DNA from: Companilactobacillus kimchiensis
GTDB taxonomy: Bacteria > Bacillota > Bacilli > Lactobacillales > Lactobacillaceae
Assembly (NCBI RefSeq): GCF_001438805.1
Contig: NZ_JQCF01000001.1
Span: 234,406-298,405 of the forward strand
DNA length: 64,000 bases
Direction of reading: 5' to 3'
Part shown: one piece after another, positions 30,756 to 39,800 of the stretch
How positions within the stretch are numbered: the stretch's first letter is position 1
How the letters are laid out: each line of letters opens with the position of its first letter
Program-made: the position numbers and the translations under genes
The notes under the pieces: model-generated
What the model was told of the DNA's origin: nothing
The model's input: only the letters and a program-made list of their open reading frames with translations
Databases searched by the model: none

Positions 30756-31379
30756 ATGTCAAAAGCTGAAGGCTCTAAACAGTCACAAATTTTACAATGT
30801 ATTTATGATTATTTAGATGAACATGGATATCCACCTACTGTCAGAGAAATCTGTGAAGTTGTCGATTTATCTTCGACTTCAACAGTCCATGGTCATTTAT
30901 CTCGTCTCGAGAAAAAAGGATTCATCCAACGTGACCCTACAAAACCAAGAGCAATCGAGCTTACTGGTGCAGGGCTAAATTCTATTGGAATCAAATCAAA
31001 ACAAATTCCTATCTTAGGTGCTGTGGCTGCGGGTCAACCAATTACGGCTGAACGTAATCCTGATGGTTACTTCCCTATCCCACCTGATCTTAACCGTGAT
31101 TCTGGAGAATTGTTTATGTTAGAAATCCATGGCGAAAGTATGATCAATGCTGGAATTTATGATGGCGACCACGTCATTGTCCACGAACAAAATTCTGCTA
31201 ATAATGGTGAAATCATTATTGCGATGACTGAAGATATTGAAGCCACATGTAAGAGATTCTATCAGGAAAATGGACATTACCGCTTACAACCAGAAAATGA
31301 TACGATGGATCCAATTATTTTGGATAACGTTGAAGTTCTCGGCAAAGTTGTTGGACTATATCGTTCACAAATTTTTTAA
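30756..31379 (+). CDS. lexA: SOS repressor LexA
   Basis: 207 residues. N-terminal winged helix with [20 protein letters not shown] and [13 protein letters not shown]; linker with the self-cleavage Ala-Gly in [11 protein letters not shown]-terminal S24 protease domain with the serine in [15 protein letters not shown] and a lysine in [11 protein letters not shown]. RecA-activated autocleavage would relieve repression. GAGGTG precedes the ATG and the SOS box lies in its promoter. Confidence 0.97.
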   Translation: MSKAEGSKQSQILQCIYDYLDEHGYPPTVREICEVVDLSSTSTVHGHLSRLEKKGFIQRDPTKPRAIELTGAGLNSIGIKSKQIPILGAVAAGQPITAERNPDGYFPIPPDLNRDSGELFMLEIHGESMINAGIYDGDHVIVHEQNSANNGEIIIAMTEDIEATCKRFYQENGHYRLQPENDTMDPIILDNVEVLGKVVGLYRSQIF

Positions 31380-31387
31380 AGATGAAA

Positions 31388-31417
31388 CCACTCGCAAATT
31401 GCGGGTGGCTTTTTTAT
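31388..31417 (+). terminator. Terminator of lexA (and probably serA)
   Basis: CCACTCGC, loop AAATT, GCGGGTGG (one G-U) followed by CTTTTTT. On the minus strand the T-tract is poor, so it serves mainly lexA. Confidence 0.85.
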
Positions 31418-32586
31418 TACTGATGTTTAATAACCCGTACTCGATAAACTTCAACAATTGAGTTCAACGCTGTTATTAAATCACTTTCATTATTTTGATT
31501 CAAGCCATCAATATCAATAATGGTATAAGCAACTGACTTTTTAGCTGCATTAGCCATATTTTCAATGTTGATACCATAATGGGCTAGTTGGGTACTGATC
31601 TGTCCAACCATGTTAGGTACATTTTGATGAATGACAGTTATTCGATAAGCTGTTTCAAAACTAACTTGCATATTTGGTAAATTGACACAGTGTGTGGTAT
31701 CTCCATTTTCCAGATAATCCATGACAGTATTAGCACCCTGAATAGCACCATTTGTTTCGGCCTCTAAAGTTGAACCACCAATATGGGGAGTAATAGTAAT
31801 TTGAGGCTGGTTAGCAATCACTGGTTCTCCAAAGTCTGTACAATAATGACTAATTTTTTCATTGCGAATGGCTTTGACAGCAGCATGATTATCAACGATT
31901 CCCACACGTGAATAATTGAATAAAACCACGCCATCTTTCATTTCAGTCATTTCCTTAGTTCCAATCAAACCAATTGTATTTTCATTCTTAGGAACATGAA
32001 CCGTTACAAAATCAGCAGTTTTAACAGCCTTCTTGATTGAGTCAACTCGTTTAACCTTGTTATTAATTCTCCAAGCCGCGTTAGCTGACAAATAAGGATC
32101 ATAACCGATAACTTTCATCCCTAAATTAAGAGCCGCATTAGCAACCATTGATCCAACATTTCCCAAACCGATCACGGCTATTTTTTTACCCGCCAATTCC
32201 GTCCCATTAAACTTGGTTTTATCCTTTTCAGTCCGTTGTGAAACATCCGCTTCTGTATGCGCATTTGAATAATCATGAGCTGCAAAGAGATTTCTTGCCG
32301 TATCGATCATCAAAGCCACAACTAACTCCTTGACCGCATTGGCATTGCTTCCAGGGGTATTAAAGACGGCGATACCTTTTTCAGTGGCACGATCCAAAGG
32401 CACATTATTAACGCCTGCTCCTGCCCGAACAATTATTTTTAAACTCTCTGGAAAATCGGCCGCCAATAAATTAACTGACCGAATCAAGTAAGCATCTGGT
32501 TCATCGGTTTGATTAATTTCAAAATTATCAGTAAAAGTATCTAAGCCACTTTGGGCAATTGCGTTAAATGTTTTAACTTCATACAT
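31417..32586 (-). CDS. serA: D-3-phosphoglycerate dehydrogenase
   Basis: First step of serine synthesis: 3-phosphoglycerate to phosphohydroxypyruvate, NAD-linked. 389 residues. Seen: RAGAGVNNVPLDRATEKGI, the Rossmann motif VIGLGNVGSMVANAAL, the HIGGSTLEAETNGA catalytic His region, and a C-terminal ACT domain from about 310 (FETAYRITVIHQNVPNMVG) that probably senses serine. 15 bases after serC. No serB-like phosphatase is adjacent, although a histidine phosphatase gene diverges from serC. Confidence 0.95.
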   Translation of the reverse strand: MYEVKTFNAIAQSGLDTFTDNFEINQTDEPDAYLIRSVNLLAADFPESLKIIVRAGAGVNNVPLDRATEKGIAVFNTPGSNANAVKELVVALMIDTARNLFAAHDYSNAHTEADVSQRTEKDKTKFNGTELAGKKIAVIGLGNVGSMVANAALNLGMKVIGYDPYLSANAAWRINNKVKRVDSIKKAVKTADFVTVHVPKNENTIGLIGTKEMTEMKDGVVLFNYSRVGIVDNHAAVKAIRNEKISHYCTDFGEPVIANQPQITITPHIGGSTLEAETNGAIQGANTVMDYLENGDTTHCVNLPNMQVSFETAYRITVIHQNVPNMVGQISTQLAHYGINIENMANAAKKSVAYTIIDIDGLNQNNESDLITALNSIVEVYRVRVIKHQ

Positions 32587-32601
32587 TGGTCTTTCCCCCT
32601 A

Positions 32602-33681
32602 TTATCGGTTGTTCTTTTCAAATTTGTTTAGAAAATCAACTAATTTTTCGACACCAGCATATGGCATCGCATTGTACAAACTAGCTCGCATTCCACCAAC
32701 TGAACGATGCCCTTTAATATTCAAAAGTCCTACATCAGCTGCCTGAGCAATCAATTTGGTATCTAACTCTGGTTGTCCGGTAATAAAGGGTACATTAGTC
32801 AATGAACGAGCTGCTTTCTCAACTGGGGCAGTAAACAACTGTGAGTTGTCTAAAAAATCATATAGTAGACCAGATTTTTGACGGTTGCGACGTTCCATCT
32901 CAGATACCCCACCTTGTTCCTTCAACCATTTCAAAACTAATCCCGCAGTATAAATAGCAAAAACTGGTGGTGTATTGAACATCGAATTTTTCTTGGCAAA
33001 TAAATCGTAATCGATCATACTTGGCAAATTTTTAACTTTACCAATTAAATCATTTCGAACAATCACTATAGTTAAACCAGCAATGCCCAAGTTTTTTTGC
33101 GCACCTGCCATAACTAGACCAAACTTTTTCATATCATATTGTTGTCCCAAGAAATTTGAAGACATATCACCAACTAATTCAGTGGCTCCGGTATCCGGTA
33201 ATTCTGAATAGGCAGTCCCTTCAATCGTATTATTCGTAGTAATGTGTAAATAATCATAGGTATTCTGAGTTAAACTTTTTAAAACTGGCAACTTAGTATA
33301 ATGATCTGCTTTAGTTGAAGCTAAAACATCGACCTTTGTTCCTACTCTCTGGGCTTCATCCCGGGCTCGGTCAGCCCAATGACCACTATCTAATAAAGCG
33401 ATTCTGTGATAATTATTGGCTAAATTGAGTGGTGCTGCAGTAAATTGTAAGGTACAGCCACCTTGAAAAAATAATACTTGATAATTATCGGGAATCCCTA
33501 AAAGGTCACGCAGATCTTGTTTAGCATCATCAATAATTCCATCAAAGAGTGCCGAACGATGGGAGATCTCCATCACACTCATGCCAGAATTAGCATATGA
33601 GGGCAAATCTTCCTTGATCTGGTTGATAACAGAATCTGGCATCGTTGCGGGACCTGCTGCAAAATTATAAATAGTAGTCAT
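32602..33681 (-). CDS. serC: Phosphoserine aminotransferase
   Basis: Converts phosphohydroxypyruvate and glutamate to phosphoserine; PLP class V aminotransferase, 359 residues. Seen: YNFAAGPATMPDSVINQI, MSVMEISHRSALFD, FFQGGCTLQFTAAPLNLA, and the PLP lysine in VMAGAQKNLGIAGL. ATG at 33681 has AAGGAG eight bases upstream; the in-frame GTG nine bases earlier overlaps that site. It stands behind a leader of about 230 bases with a serine-codon peptide and terminator. Confidence 0.96.
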   Translation of the reverse strand: MTTIYNFAAGPATMPDSVINQIKEDLPSYANSGMSVMEISHRSALFDGIIDDAKQDLRDLLGIPDNYQVLFFQGGCTLQFTAAPLNLANNYHRIALLDSGHWADRARDEAQRVGTKVDVLASTKADHYTKLPVLKSLTQNTYDYLHITTNNTIEGTAYSELPDTGATELVGDMSSNFLGQQYDMKKFGLVMAGAQKNLGIAGLTIVIVRNDLIGKVKNLPSMIDYDLFAKKNSMFNTPPVFAIYTAGLVLKWLKEQGGVSEMERRNRQKSGLLYDFLDNSQLFTAPVEKAARSLTNVPFITGQPELDTKLIAQAADVGLLNIKGHRSVGGMRASLYNAMPYAGVEKLVDFLNKFEKNNR

Positions 33682-33709
33682 AACGTTCACTCCTTAATTA
33701 AAATTAGAT

Positions 33710-33913
33710 AAAAAAATCCTCACAGATAAATTTTCTGTGAGGAAGCCAGTGTTTGAAATATTAGAAACCTCACAGATATAAAATGTCTAGCATCTATACA
33801 TGAGGTTTAACGATGGTTAATAAGCCTACATGTATCTATATGTAGACTTGGAGGAGACTGCAAGGTTAAATGTTTTATTGATATTTTTCATATTAAAGAA
33901 CCTCCAATTAACT
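33710..33913 (-). promoter_or_regulatory. serC-serA leader: candidate ribosome-mediated serine attenuator
   Basis: Between the promoter and serC, five segments can pair in alternatives (minus strand): 1 = 33835-33825, 2 = 33808-33796, 3 = 33776-33765, 4 = 33743-33734, 5 = 33726-33717. 1:2 has 10 bp with one bulge; 2:3 is AAACCTCA/TGAGGTTT; 3:4 is TCTGTGAGG/CCTCACAGA; 4:5 is a perfect 10-bp terminator stem (TCCTCACAGA/TCTGTGAGGA) followed by seven T. Segment 1 overlaps the stop codon of a leader peptide with three Ser codons. No T-box sequence is present. Regulation by serine-tRNA supply is inference. Confidence 0.75.
33826..33891 (-). CDS. Serine-rich leader peptide of serC-serA (21 aa)
   Basis: Short reading frame MKNINKTFNLAVSSKSTYRY plus a final Met and TAG. 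GGAGG lies nine bases before the ATG. Codons 13, 14 and 16 (TCC, TCC, TCT at 33855-33844) are serine. A ribosome waiting at codons 13-14 would leave segment 1 of the attenuator free, while one reaching the stop codon would cover it. The position, ribosome binding site and coding content fit a classical leader peptide; translation is not shown. Confidence 0.7.
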   Translation of the reverse strand: MKNINKTFNLAVSSKSTYRYM

Positions 33914-33920
33914 TAAAATC

Positions 33921-33948
33921 ACTTTAACATTATTTTAATAATTGTCAA
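33921..33948 (-). promoter_or_regulatory. serC-serA promoter
   Basis: Minus strand TTGACA, 16-base spacer, TAAAGT. Transcription would begin near 33913, just ahead of the leader peptide's ribosome binding site. Confidence 0.8.
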
Positions 33949-34009
33949 CTGGAAATTATTTCAATTCATGAATATAATGGTTTTAACAATGAATCACAAA
34001 GGAGAAAAG

Positions 34010-34627
34010 ATGACCGAATTCTACTTGATCCGGCATGGACAAACTGCCGCCAACGTCATGAAAATGAAACAAGGTACCATCAATAACGAAATGACTTATC
34101 TTAATAAAAATGGTCAAAAGCAGGCTCAAACTTTGGCTAACAACTTCGATATTAGTTTTGCCGACCGGATTATTTGCAGTCCCTTGCATCGAACTGAACA
34201 AACAACCGATATTTTAAATCACCAAGCCCACTTGCCAGTCAGCTTTGACAAACGGCTCTTGGAAATCTCTTATGGTCAATGGGATGGTCAAAAAAATGCC
34301 GACCTCAGAAAAATTCATCCTGATGCTTATAACGATTATTGGGATGATGTTTTACCTATCTATGTCAAGTATGCCACTGACGGTGAAACCTTTGATGGTG
34401 TCATTAATCGAGTTCACGATTTCTTGATCGACACGATGCATCAATATCCCGATGAAAAAATCATCTGCGTAACTCATGGTTTCACTGTCAAAGCTGCCGC
34501 TTTGGATGTTTTAAAACCCAAGGATCCAATGAGCTTACCTGAACCTGGCAATACCTCGGTTACCAAGATCATTGGTTTGTCTGATCAAGAATTTTATTTG
34601 GAATATTATAATCAAAAATTCAATTAA
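34010..34627 (+). CDS. Histidine phosphatase family protein (phosphoglycerate mutase-like)
   Basis: 205 residues from the ATG at 34010 (AAAGGAG five bases upstream). Catalytic motif FYLIRHGQTAANV at the N-terminus, CSPLHRTEQT, the acid in LLEISYGQWDG, and the second His in ICVTHGFTVKAAAL: a complete branch-1 histidine phosphatase. Substrate unknown; such proteins include cofactor-dependent mutases and broad sugar-phosphate phosphatases. It diverges from serC. A role as phosphoserine phosphatase would complete serine synthesis, but this is speculation from position. Confidence 0.88.
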   Translation: MTEFYLIRHGQTAANVMKMKQGTINNEMTYLNKNGQKQAQTLANNFDISFADRIICSPLHRTEQTTDILNHQAHLPVSFDKRLLEISYGQWDGQKNADLRKIHPDAYNDYWDDVLPIYVKYATDGETFDGVINRVHDFLIDTMHQYPDEKIICVTHGFTVKAAALDVLKPKDPMSLPEPGNTSVTKIIGLSDQEFYLEYYNQKFN

Positions 34628-34629
34628 AA

Positions 34630-34788
34630 GAGTTTGGGACATAACTGCCTTTTTACTCAAACATGCAGCATAAACGCGGAACAAAACATAGTTTCACTCC
34701 GCTTAATCCAAAAGGGACGGCAACTCAAAATCGAGTTGTCGTCCTTTTTACATTAATGCTCGGAAGCTGAACATGTTTTGTCCCGCTC
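34630..34788 (+). repeat. Structured intergenic element after the phosphatase gene
   Basis: Nested inverted repeats: outer GAGTTTGGGACA (34630-34641) with TGTCCCGCTC (34779-34788); next AAACATG-CAGC (34659-34669) with GCTG-AA-CATGTTT (34766-34778); inside these a small hairpin GCGGA...TCCGC (34676-34702) and the terminator hairpin at 34715-34749. The multi-branch layout suggests a folded RNA or a mobile intergenic repeat. No reading frame is evident. Confidence 0.6.
34715..34749 (+). terminator. Terminator of the histidine phosphatase gene
   Basis: GGACGGCAACTC, loop AAAATC, GAGTTGTCGTCC (one G-U), TTTTT. It is one branch of the larger structured element. Confidence 0.88.
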
Positions 34789-34796
34789 CCCTTTAA

Positions 34797-35780
34797 TTAT
34801 TCTAATTTCAGATCAGCTGAGGCCAATGCCTGTTGAACCACCCACATTACATCATCACTGTGAGTTAACCTAGTTTTCACAGCTACTAAATCATCTTCAC
34901 GAATGATCCGTTCAAACTCAACAAATTCCTGATACATCCGATTTGGATAAATATTATGATCAACTTTTTCCAATAAATTCTTGTCTTTATCATAAACATC
35001 GAATGATGCCATCTTATTGGTAGGACCATTAACAACAATTGAGCCTTTATTACCCTGGACAATTGATTTTCTGATTGGTGAGACTGAATCCTTAGCTCCA
35101 ATGGCAACGGCCTTAGAGGTCCCATAATCAAGCGTCAGGATACCTGATGTATCGACACCACGTTCAATATTTGGTAAATATAACACTTTCTTTGGACGCC
35201 CCAATAACCCAACGATAAAGTGGATGTTATAGATGTTGAGATCTAACAATGCTCCACCACCCTTTTTAGGATCAAAAGCTGGCAAGATTTCACCGGCTTC
35301 AAAGGCATCATAGCGTGATGAATACTGTGAATAGTTACTCTCGATTAATTTCAAATCACCTAATTCAGGCAATTTGCTCTTCAAATCGATGTAATTTTGA
35401 AGATATTGATTAGTGATTGCTTCAACCAAAACCAATTTTTTCTCCAAAGCAATCTTTTGCAAATCAAGAAATTCCTCATATTTAACAGTAAATGGTTTTT
35501 CTGAGATAACATTTTTGCCATGTTCCAAAGCCTTTTTAGAAAAAGCATAATGTAAAAAGTTAGGTACGGCCACATAGACGGTATCAAAATCCCCTTCGGC
35601 TAAGGCCTTATCAAAATCAGTATAAACAGTCCCAATCTGATACTCTGACTGAAGTTGTTTCATAATATCTAAACTTCTCGTTGTACCGATAATAGCTGTA
35701 AGTTCAGTATCCTTTAAATCCTTCGTAATAGTTAAAAAGTCATGCACAATGTTACCTGATCCAATAATCGCTAATTTCAT
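34797..35780 (-). CDS. Gfo/Idh/MocA family oxidoreductase
   Basis: 327-residue NAD(P)-dependent dehydrogenase. Rossmann N-terminus KLAIIGSGNIVHDFL, the EKP motif in VISEKPFTVKYEEFL near residue 95, and the C-terminal alpha/beta domain with GGGALLDLNIYNIHFIVGLL. Substrate unknown, probably a sugar or polyol derivative. AAGGAG lies eight bases before the ATG at 35780. It diverges from an RpiR-type regulator, which may control it. It ends at the border of the structured element. Confidence 0.88.
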   Translation of the reverse strand: MKLAIIGSGNIVHDFLTITKDLKDTELTAIIGTTRSLDIMKQLQSEYQIGTVYTDFDKALAEGDFDTVYVAVPNFLHYAFSKKALEHGKNVISEKPFTVKYEEFLDLQKIALEKKLVLVEAITNQYLQNYIDLKSKLPELGDLKLIESNYSQYSSRYDAFEAGEILPAFDPKKGGGALLDLNIYNIHFIVGLLGRPKKVLYLPNIERGVDTSGILTLDYGTSKAVAIGAKDSVSPIRKSIVQGNKGSIVVNGPTNKMASFDVYDKDKNLLEKVDHNIYPNRMYQEFVEFERIIREDDLVAVKTRLTHSDDVMWVVQQALASADLKLE

Positions 35781-35907
35781 TTCAACCACTCCTTATTTTC
35801 TTTTCAAGTTAATTTAAACACGCTAGAATAGTAATAAATGCAATATGTACAGAATGGTAATAATATTCCAAAAATATTTATATTTTTTATTTGATGGGTG
35901 GAACAAA

Positions 35908-36762
35908 ATGACAATAATCAAACAACTACAAACAAGCGAAAAATTTAACGGTTCCGAAAAAACAATTGCCCAATATATTTTACAAAATAAAGAACAAGTT
36001 ATTACAATGTCTATCCAAGCTCTAGCTTCAAAAACTTTCACTTCTACTTCCACGATTGTCCGCCTATGTAGAAAACTCGGTTTAAAGGGTTATCAAGATT
36101 TCAAAATCAACTTAGCCGCTGAATTGCAGAAACACTATGATAATATTTCTACTGTCGACCCTGACTTCCCCTTTACTGAAGATGATTCCAACAAAGAAAT
36201 ATCACAAAAGATCCTCGAAGTCATGAAAGATTCCATTACTCAAACTAGTGATCTCTTATCAAATGAACTTTTAGAACGAGCTGTCAGAGATATTCTCAAA
36301 TCCGATAAATTAGGATTATTTTCATATGGTGACACTTATACCGCTGCTTTGAGTTTTCAAAATAAACTAATGAAGATCAATTTTAATGTTACTATGCCAG
36401 TTTTATTCGGTGAAAATAATTTTTTGGCCTCGAACTTCACCAAAAATGATTGTGCCATTTTGATCTCATATAGTGGTAGTAGTAAAGATACCTACCAAAT
36501 TGCTCGAATTTTAAGATTAAACGGCTGTAAGATCATCACGATCACATCTGATAAAGACTCAGAAATCGCTAAGTTAAGCGACCTAGTCCTGCCAATCATT
36601 AATACCGAAAGTAAAGCCGTCAAAATTTCGCCCTTTGCTTCACAAGTCGCTATCGAATATATTCTCAACACCTTATATTCATGTTTATTCGTTGCTAATT
36701 ATGATGACAACCAGCGCCACCGTCTAGCATCAGAAAAACTCTTTTCCAATTCACGATTTTAA
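35908..36762 (+). CDS. RpiR/MurR family transcriptional regulator
   Basis: 284 residues from the ATG at 35908 (GGGTGG six bases upstream; earlier in-frame ATGs lack a site). N-terminal RpiR helix-turn-helix: SEKFNGSEKTIAQYIL, MSIQALASKTFTSTSTIVRL and CRKLGLKGYQDFKI. C-terminal SIS sugar-phosphate domain: LGLFSYGDTYTAAL, CAILISYSGSSKDTYQIAR. Probably senses a sugar phosphate and acts on the divergent oxidoreductase gene (inference). The 127-base shared region is very AT-rich and holds no operator that I can name with confidence. Confidence 0.9.
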   Translation: MTIIKQLQTSEKFNGSEKTIAQYILQNKEQVITMSIQALASKTFTSTSTIVRLCRKLGLKGYQDFKINLAAELQKHYDNISTVDPDFPFTEDDSNKEISQKILEVMKDSITQTSDLLSNELLERAVRDILKSDKLGLFSYGDTYTAALSFQNKLMKINFNVTMPVLFGENNFLASNFTKNDCAILISYSGSSKDTYQIARILRLNGCKIITITSDKDSEIAKLSDLVLPIINTESKAVKISPFASQVAIEYILNTLYSCLFVANYDDNQRHRLASEKLFSNSRF

Positions 36763-36775
36763 AATTCTTTGAACA

Positions 36776-36818
36776 AAAATAGCCATCAATCATAAGGGGA
36801 TTGATGGCCATTTTTTTA
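36776..36818. terminator. Bidirectional terminator between the RpiR gene and the surface protein gene
   Basis: GCCATCAATC and GATTGATGGC, perfect 10-bp stem, with AAAA on the left and TTTTTTT on the right; T-runs exist on both strands for the two converging genes. Confidence 0.88.
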
Positions 36819-36825
36819 CTTAAAA

Positions 36826-39800
36826 TCATTTAATTCTTGCTGTTGCTTTTCTCTTTTTGCCAAAACTGATACCACTAATTACTGAAACAAATGAAAGTAA
36901 GATTGCGCCTAACATTTGCAACTTAGTTTGCTTAGCATCACCAGTTTGTGGCAATGTATTCAAAGCATTATGAATGTCAGAAGCGACTCCATTTACGTTT
37001 GATACATTAGTCATAGTAGTCGTTTTATTACTATATGCTGGATTATAACCGTTCAAACTTGGAGTTCCGCCGCCGAAATTATAAACTGCAATATTATCCG
37101 TTTGAGCATTTCCATCATAGTTAGTAACTGTCACATTATTATTTTGACCGACATTATTGTTATCAGTATCAGTCACACTATTTCCAGGTTCACTTGGATC
37201 TGTGGATTTAGTAGTCGTCCCATTAGAATCACTAGGAGTGTTGGTATTTGTTTCTGGTGTTGTTACATTTGGATCACTAGGAATATTTGTGTTAGTTTCT
37301 GGTGTTGCAGTTGGATTGCCAGGTGTAACTGGATTTATTTCTGGATTTCCTGGTGTACTAGTGTTAGTTCCTGTACCGGTATTAGTATTTCTGCCATTGT
37401 GAGAATTATTTGTAGTCGAAGTATTGTCCTTTGGTTGTTGAGGTAATGAAGCCTTAGCCAAAGTTATTATTGGTGCTACAACACCAGTGACTGTTCCTAA
37501 CTCAGAATTGACTTTTGTTCCTCCAGAATAATTTTCTACCTCAGGAGCATCTTTCAATTTCCCTAATTCAGTATCCGTATAAGTTGGTAAGGCTGGTAGT
37601 AAATTACTGTTTAATGATAATTCAGAATTTAAATTCACAATATTGTCTAAAGTAGATGTTTGTACTATATCGAAAACAGGAGATGCACCTATCGTCTTAC
37701 CACCCTTGTCATCAGTAGTTGTAATAGTTGGTTCAGCAAGATAATAGAATTTATAGGTAGGCTGCTCATGAAGATCGTACCCAATTCCTTTAAATAAACT
37801 ACCAAAAAGCTCGGAGATTGGATCAGCCGTTTTAAACACATAAAAGTTGCTAGTTGAACCAGGCGCCCCTTGAGCTTGATCTATTTTTGTTCCGGGTACA
37901 ACAATGGCTGCTAGATAATAATTTTTTCCATCTTGAGAATAAGTCGATTTAACTGAACTTCTCAACGCACTCTCCACAGCAGCCTGATCAGTAGCATTTA
38001 AAGCATAGTAATGTGTTCCATTATCATCAGTTTCCTTAATTAAATCTTTTTTATAGATGGTAGGAATATCAACATTAATAAGATCATCACTATTAGTAGT
38101 CATCTCGGGATCCGCTTTATCCCCTAGTTCCATTCCATAAGTATCACTATCAACATCATTATCATTGTTATTAACAAAACTATCTAGACTGTCACCCATA
38201 TATATATCGACCGTAAGTGACGTTTTTGACGTTCCGTTTTTTACTACAGATGTATCCGTATTATCAGTAGATAGCTTTGCTGCATTTTGCATACTTATTT
38301 TAGCAGCATCATTTAAGGCATCATTCGGTTTTTGATCATTGATTTTAATCAATAATTGTCCATAGTTATCTTTAAAAGTTGTCAAATCGCCATTAAAAGC
38401 AGTTAATTCCCCCTGCAAAGCCTCTACAGAAGTAAGCTTCTGTATCCCTAGGGCTGAACCAGTGGCTTTATTGAAATCATCAACCGCATCGGCATAAGCC
38501 TTAGCTAAATTACCATAGGAAGAGTTCTTCGGTTCAGTTATGGCATCATTATATAAAGCACCAGTAGCAATATAAGTATCACCAATTTCTTTGATTTGGG
38601 TAGCTAAGATTCCCCATTCATTAGTAACATTGGCAGCCTGAGAAGTACTATTCCAAACTTTAGCTGTATTATTGATCAAACCAGCAACTCCATTGATTTC
38701 ATCAATCTTCTGTTGAAGTAATCTTTGCGTCTTTTTAACACTAACAAGTGAATCAGTTGCATCAATAATCTTATTATTTTTAGTGATTTCGTCACTTAGA
38801 TTATTTTGTAATGGAGTCAAATCTGTTAATTTAGATTTGGAAATATCTACTGAATCTTGATAATTATTTAGTGCTGCTTGATAAACCTTTTGATTTTCAA
38901 CCAGTGTTCCCACTGAATTATTTAAAGTATCCTGTGCAGTCTTAACACTGTCACCTAAGGTTTTTAATTTTTTCACTGAATCATCACTTAAAACTGTATT
39001 AGTAACTGTATCTACTTGACTCGCTCTCTGAATATCGATTTTATAAGCTGTAACCGCCTGACTCCAATTATCAATATATTTCTGTAGATCACTTGTTTTG
39101 ACGCTTATATTCTTAGAAGCTGCAGCAAAATCTACCTCTGAAGCACCTTCTGATCCAGACAAATCTGAATATTTCTTCTGGAGTTCCTGCAACTCTTTAG
39201 CTGCAGTTATAATGTCTGTCTCTCCTTTTTCAATATCTGAAGAATTGGCTGGTTGAATACCTGAATCATCTATCGCTTGAACAGTGTTCAAAGCTTTTTG
39301 ATAAGCAGCGACTGCTGTCTTCCAATTATTTAAGTTTTTATTTACGATACTTGTCTGACTGTTAGTTATATCATAAGCTGCTTTAGCATCTGCGTAAGCT
39401 TTTGCTGATTTTAAATAACTTACTATTTTATCAACTGAATCGGTTGAGGATTTTTGTCCATCCGCAGTAGTGGTACTGACAACAACTTTTGAAGGACCAT
39501 CTGAATTAGTCTTATCATAAGTATCCACTGCACTATTATAAGCAGTAACTGCGGCATCATAAGCAATTTTTAATTCATTTATCGTGTTGATATTTTCAAC
39601 ATAATCTGATGAATTTTTTGAAGTAGTAATTGCATCGTTCAAAGTATTTGCAGCGGTGTTTAAATTACTTTGAGCAGTATTAACAGCTTCTGCCTTACCA
39701 TAATTATCTTTATTATTCTGAACAACCTTCAATTGGTCATTAATTGTATTCTGATAATCCTTAACTATTCCATCATAGTCTTCAAGTGTATTATTACCGA

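Noticed and set aside
33710..33913. T-box riboswitch ahead of serC
   Set aside because: The expected AGGGTGGNACCGCG core is absent on the minus strand, and no Stem I pattern is seen. The layout fits a leader-peptide attenuator instead.
35781..35907. Named operator for the RpiR regulator
   Set aside because: The region is too AT-rich; the short TGG...CCA symmetry there is not stronger than chance.
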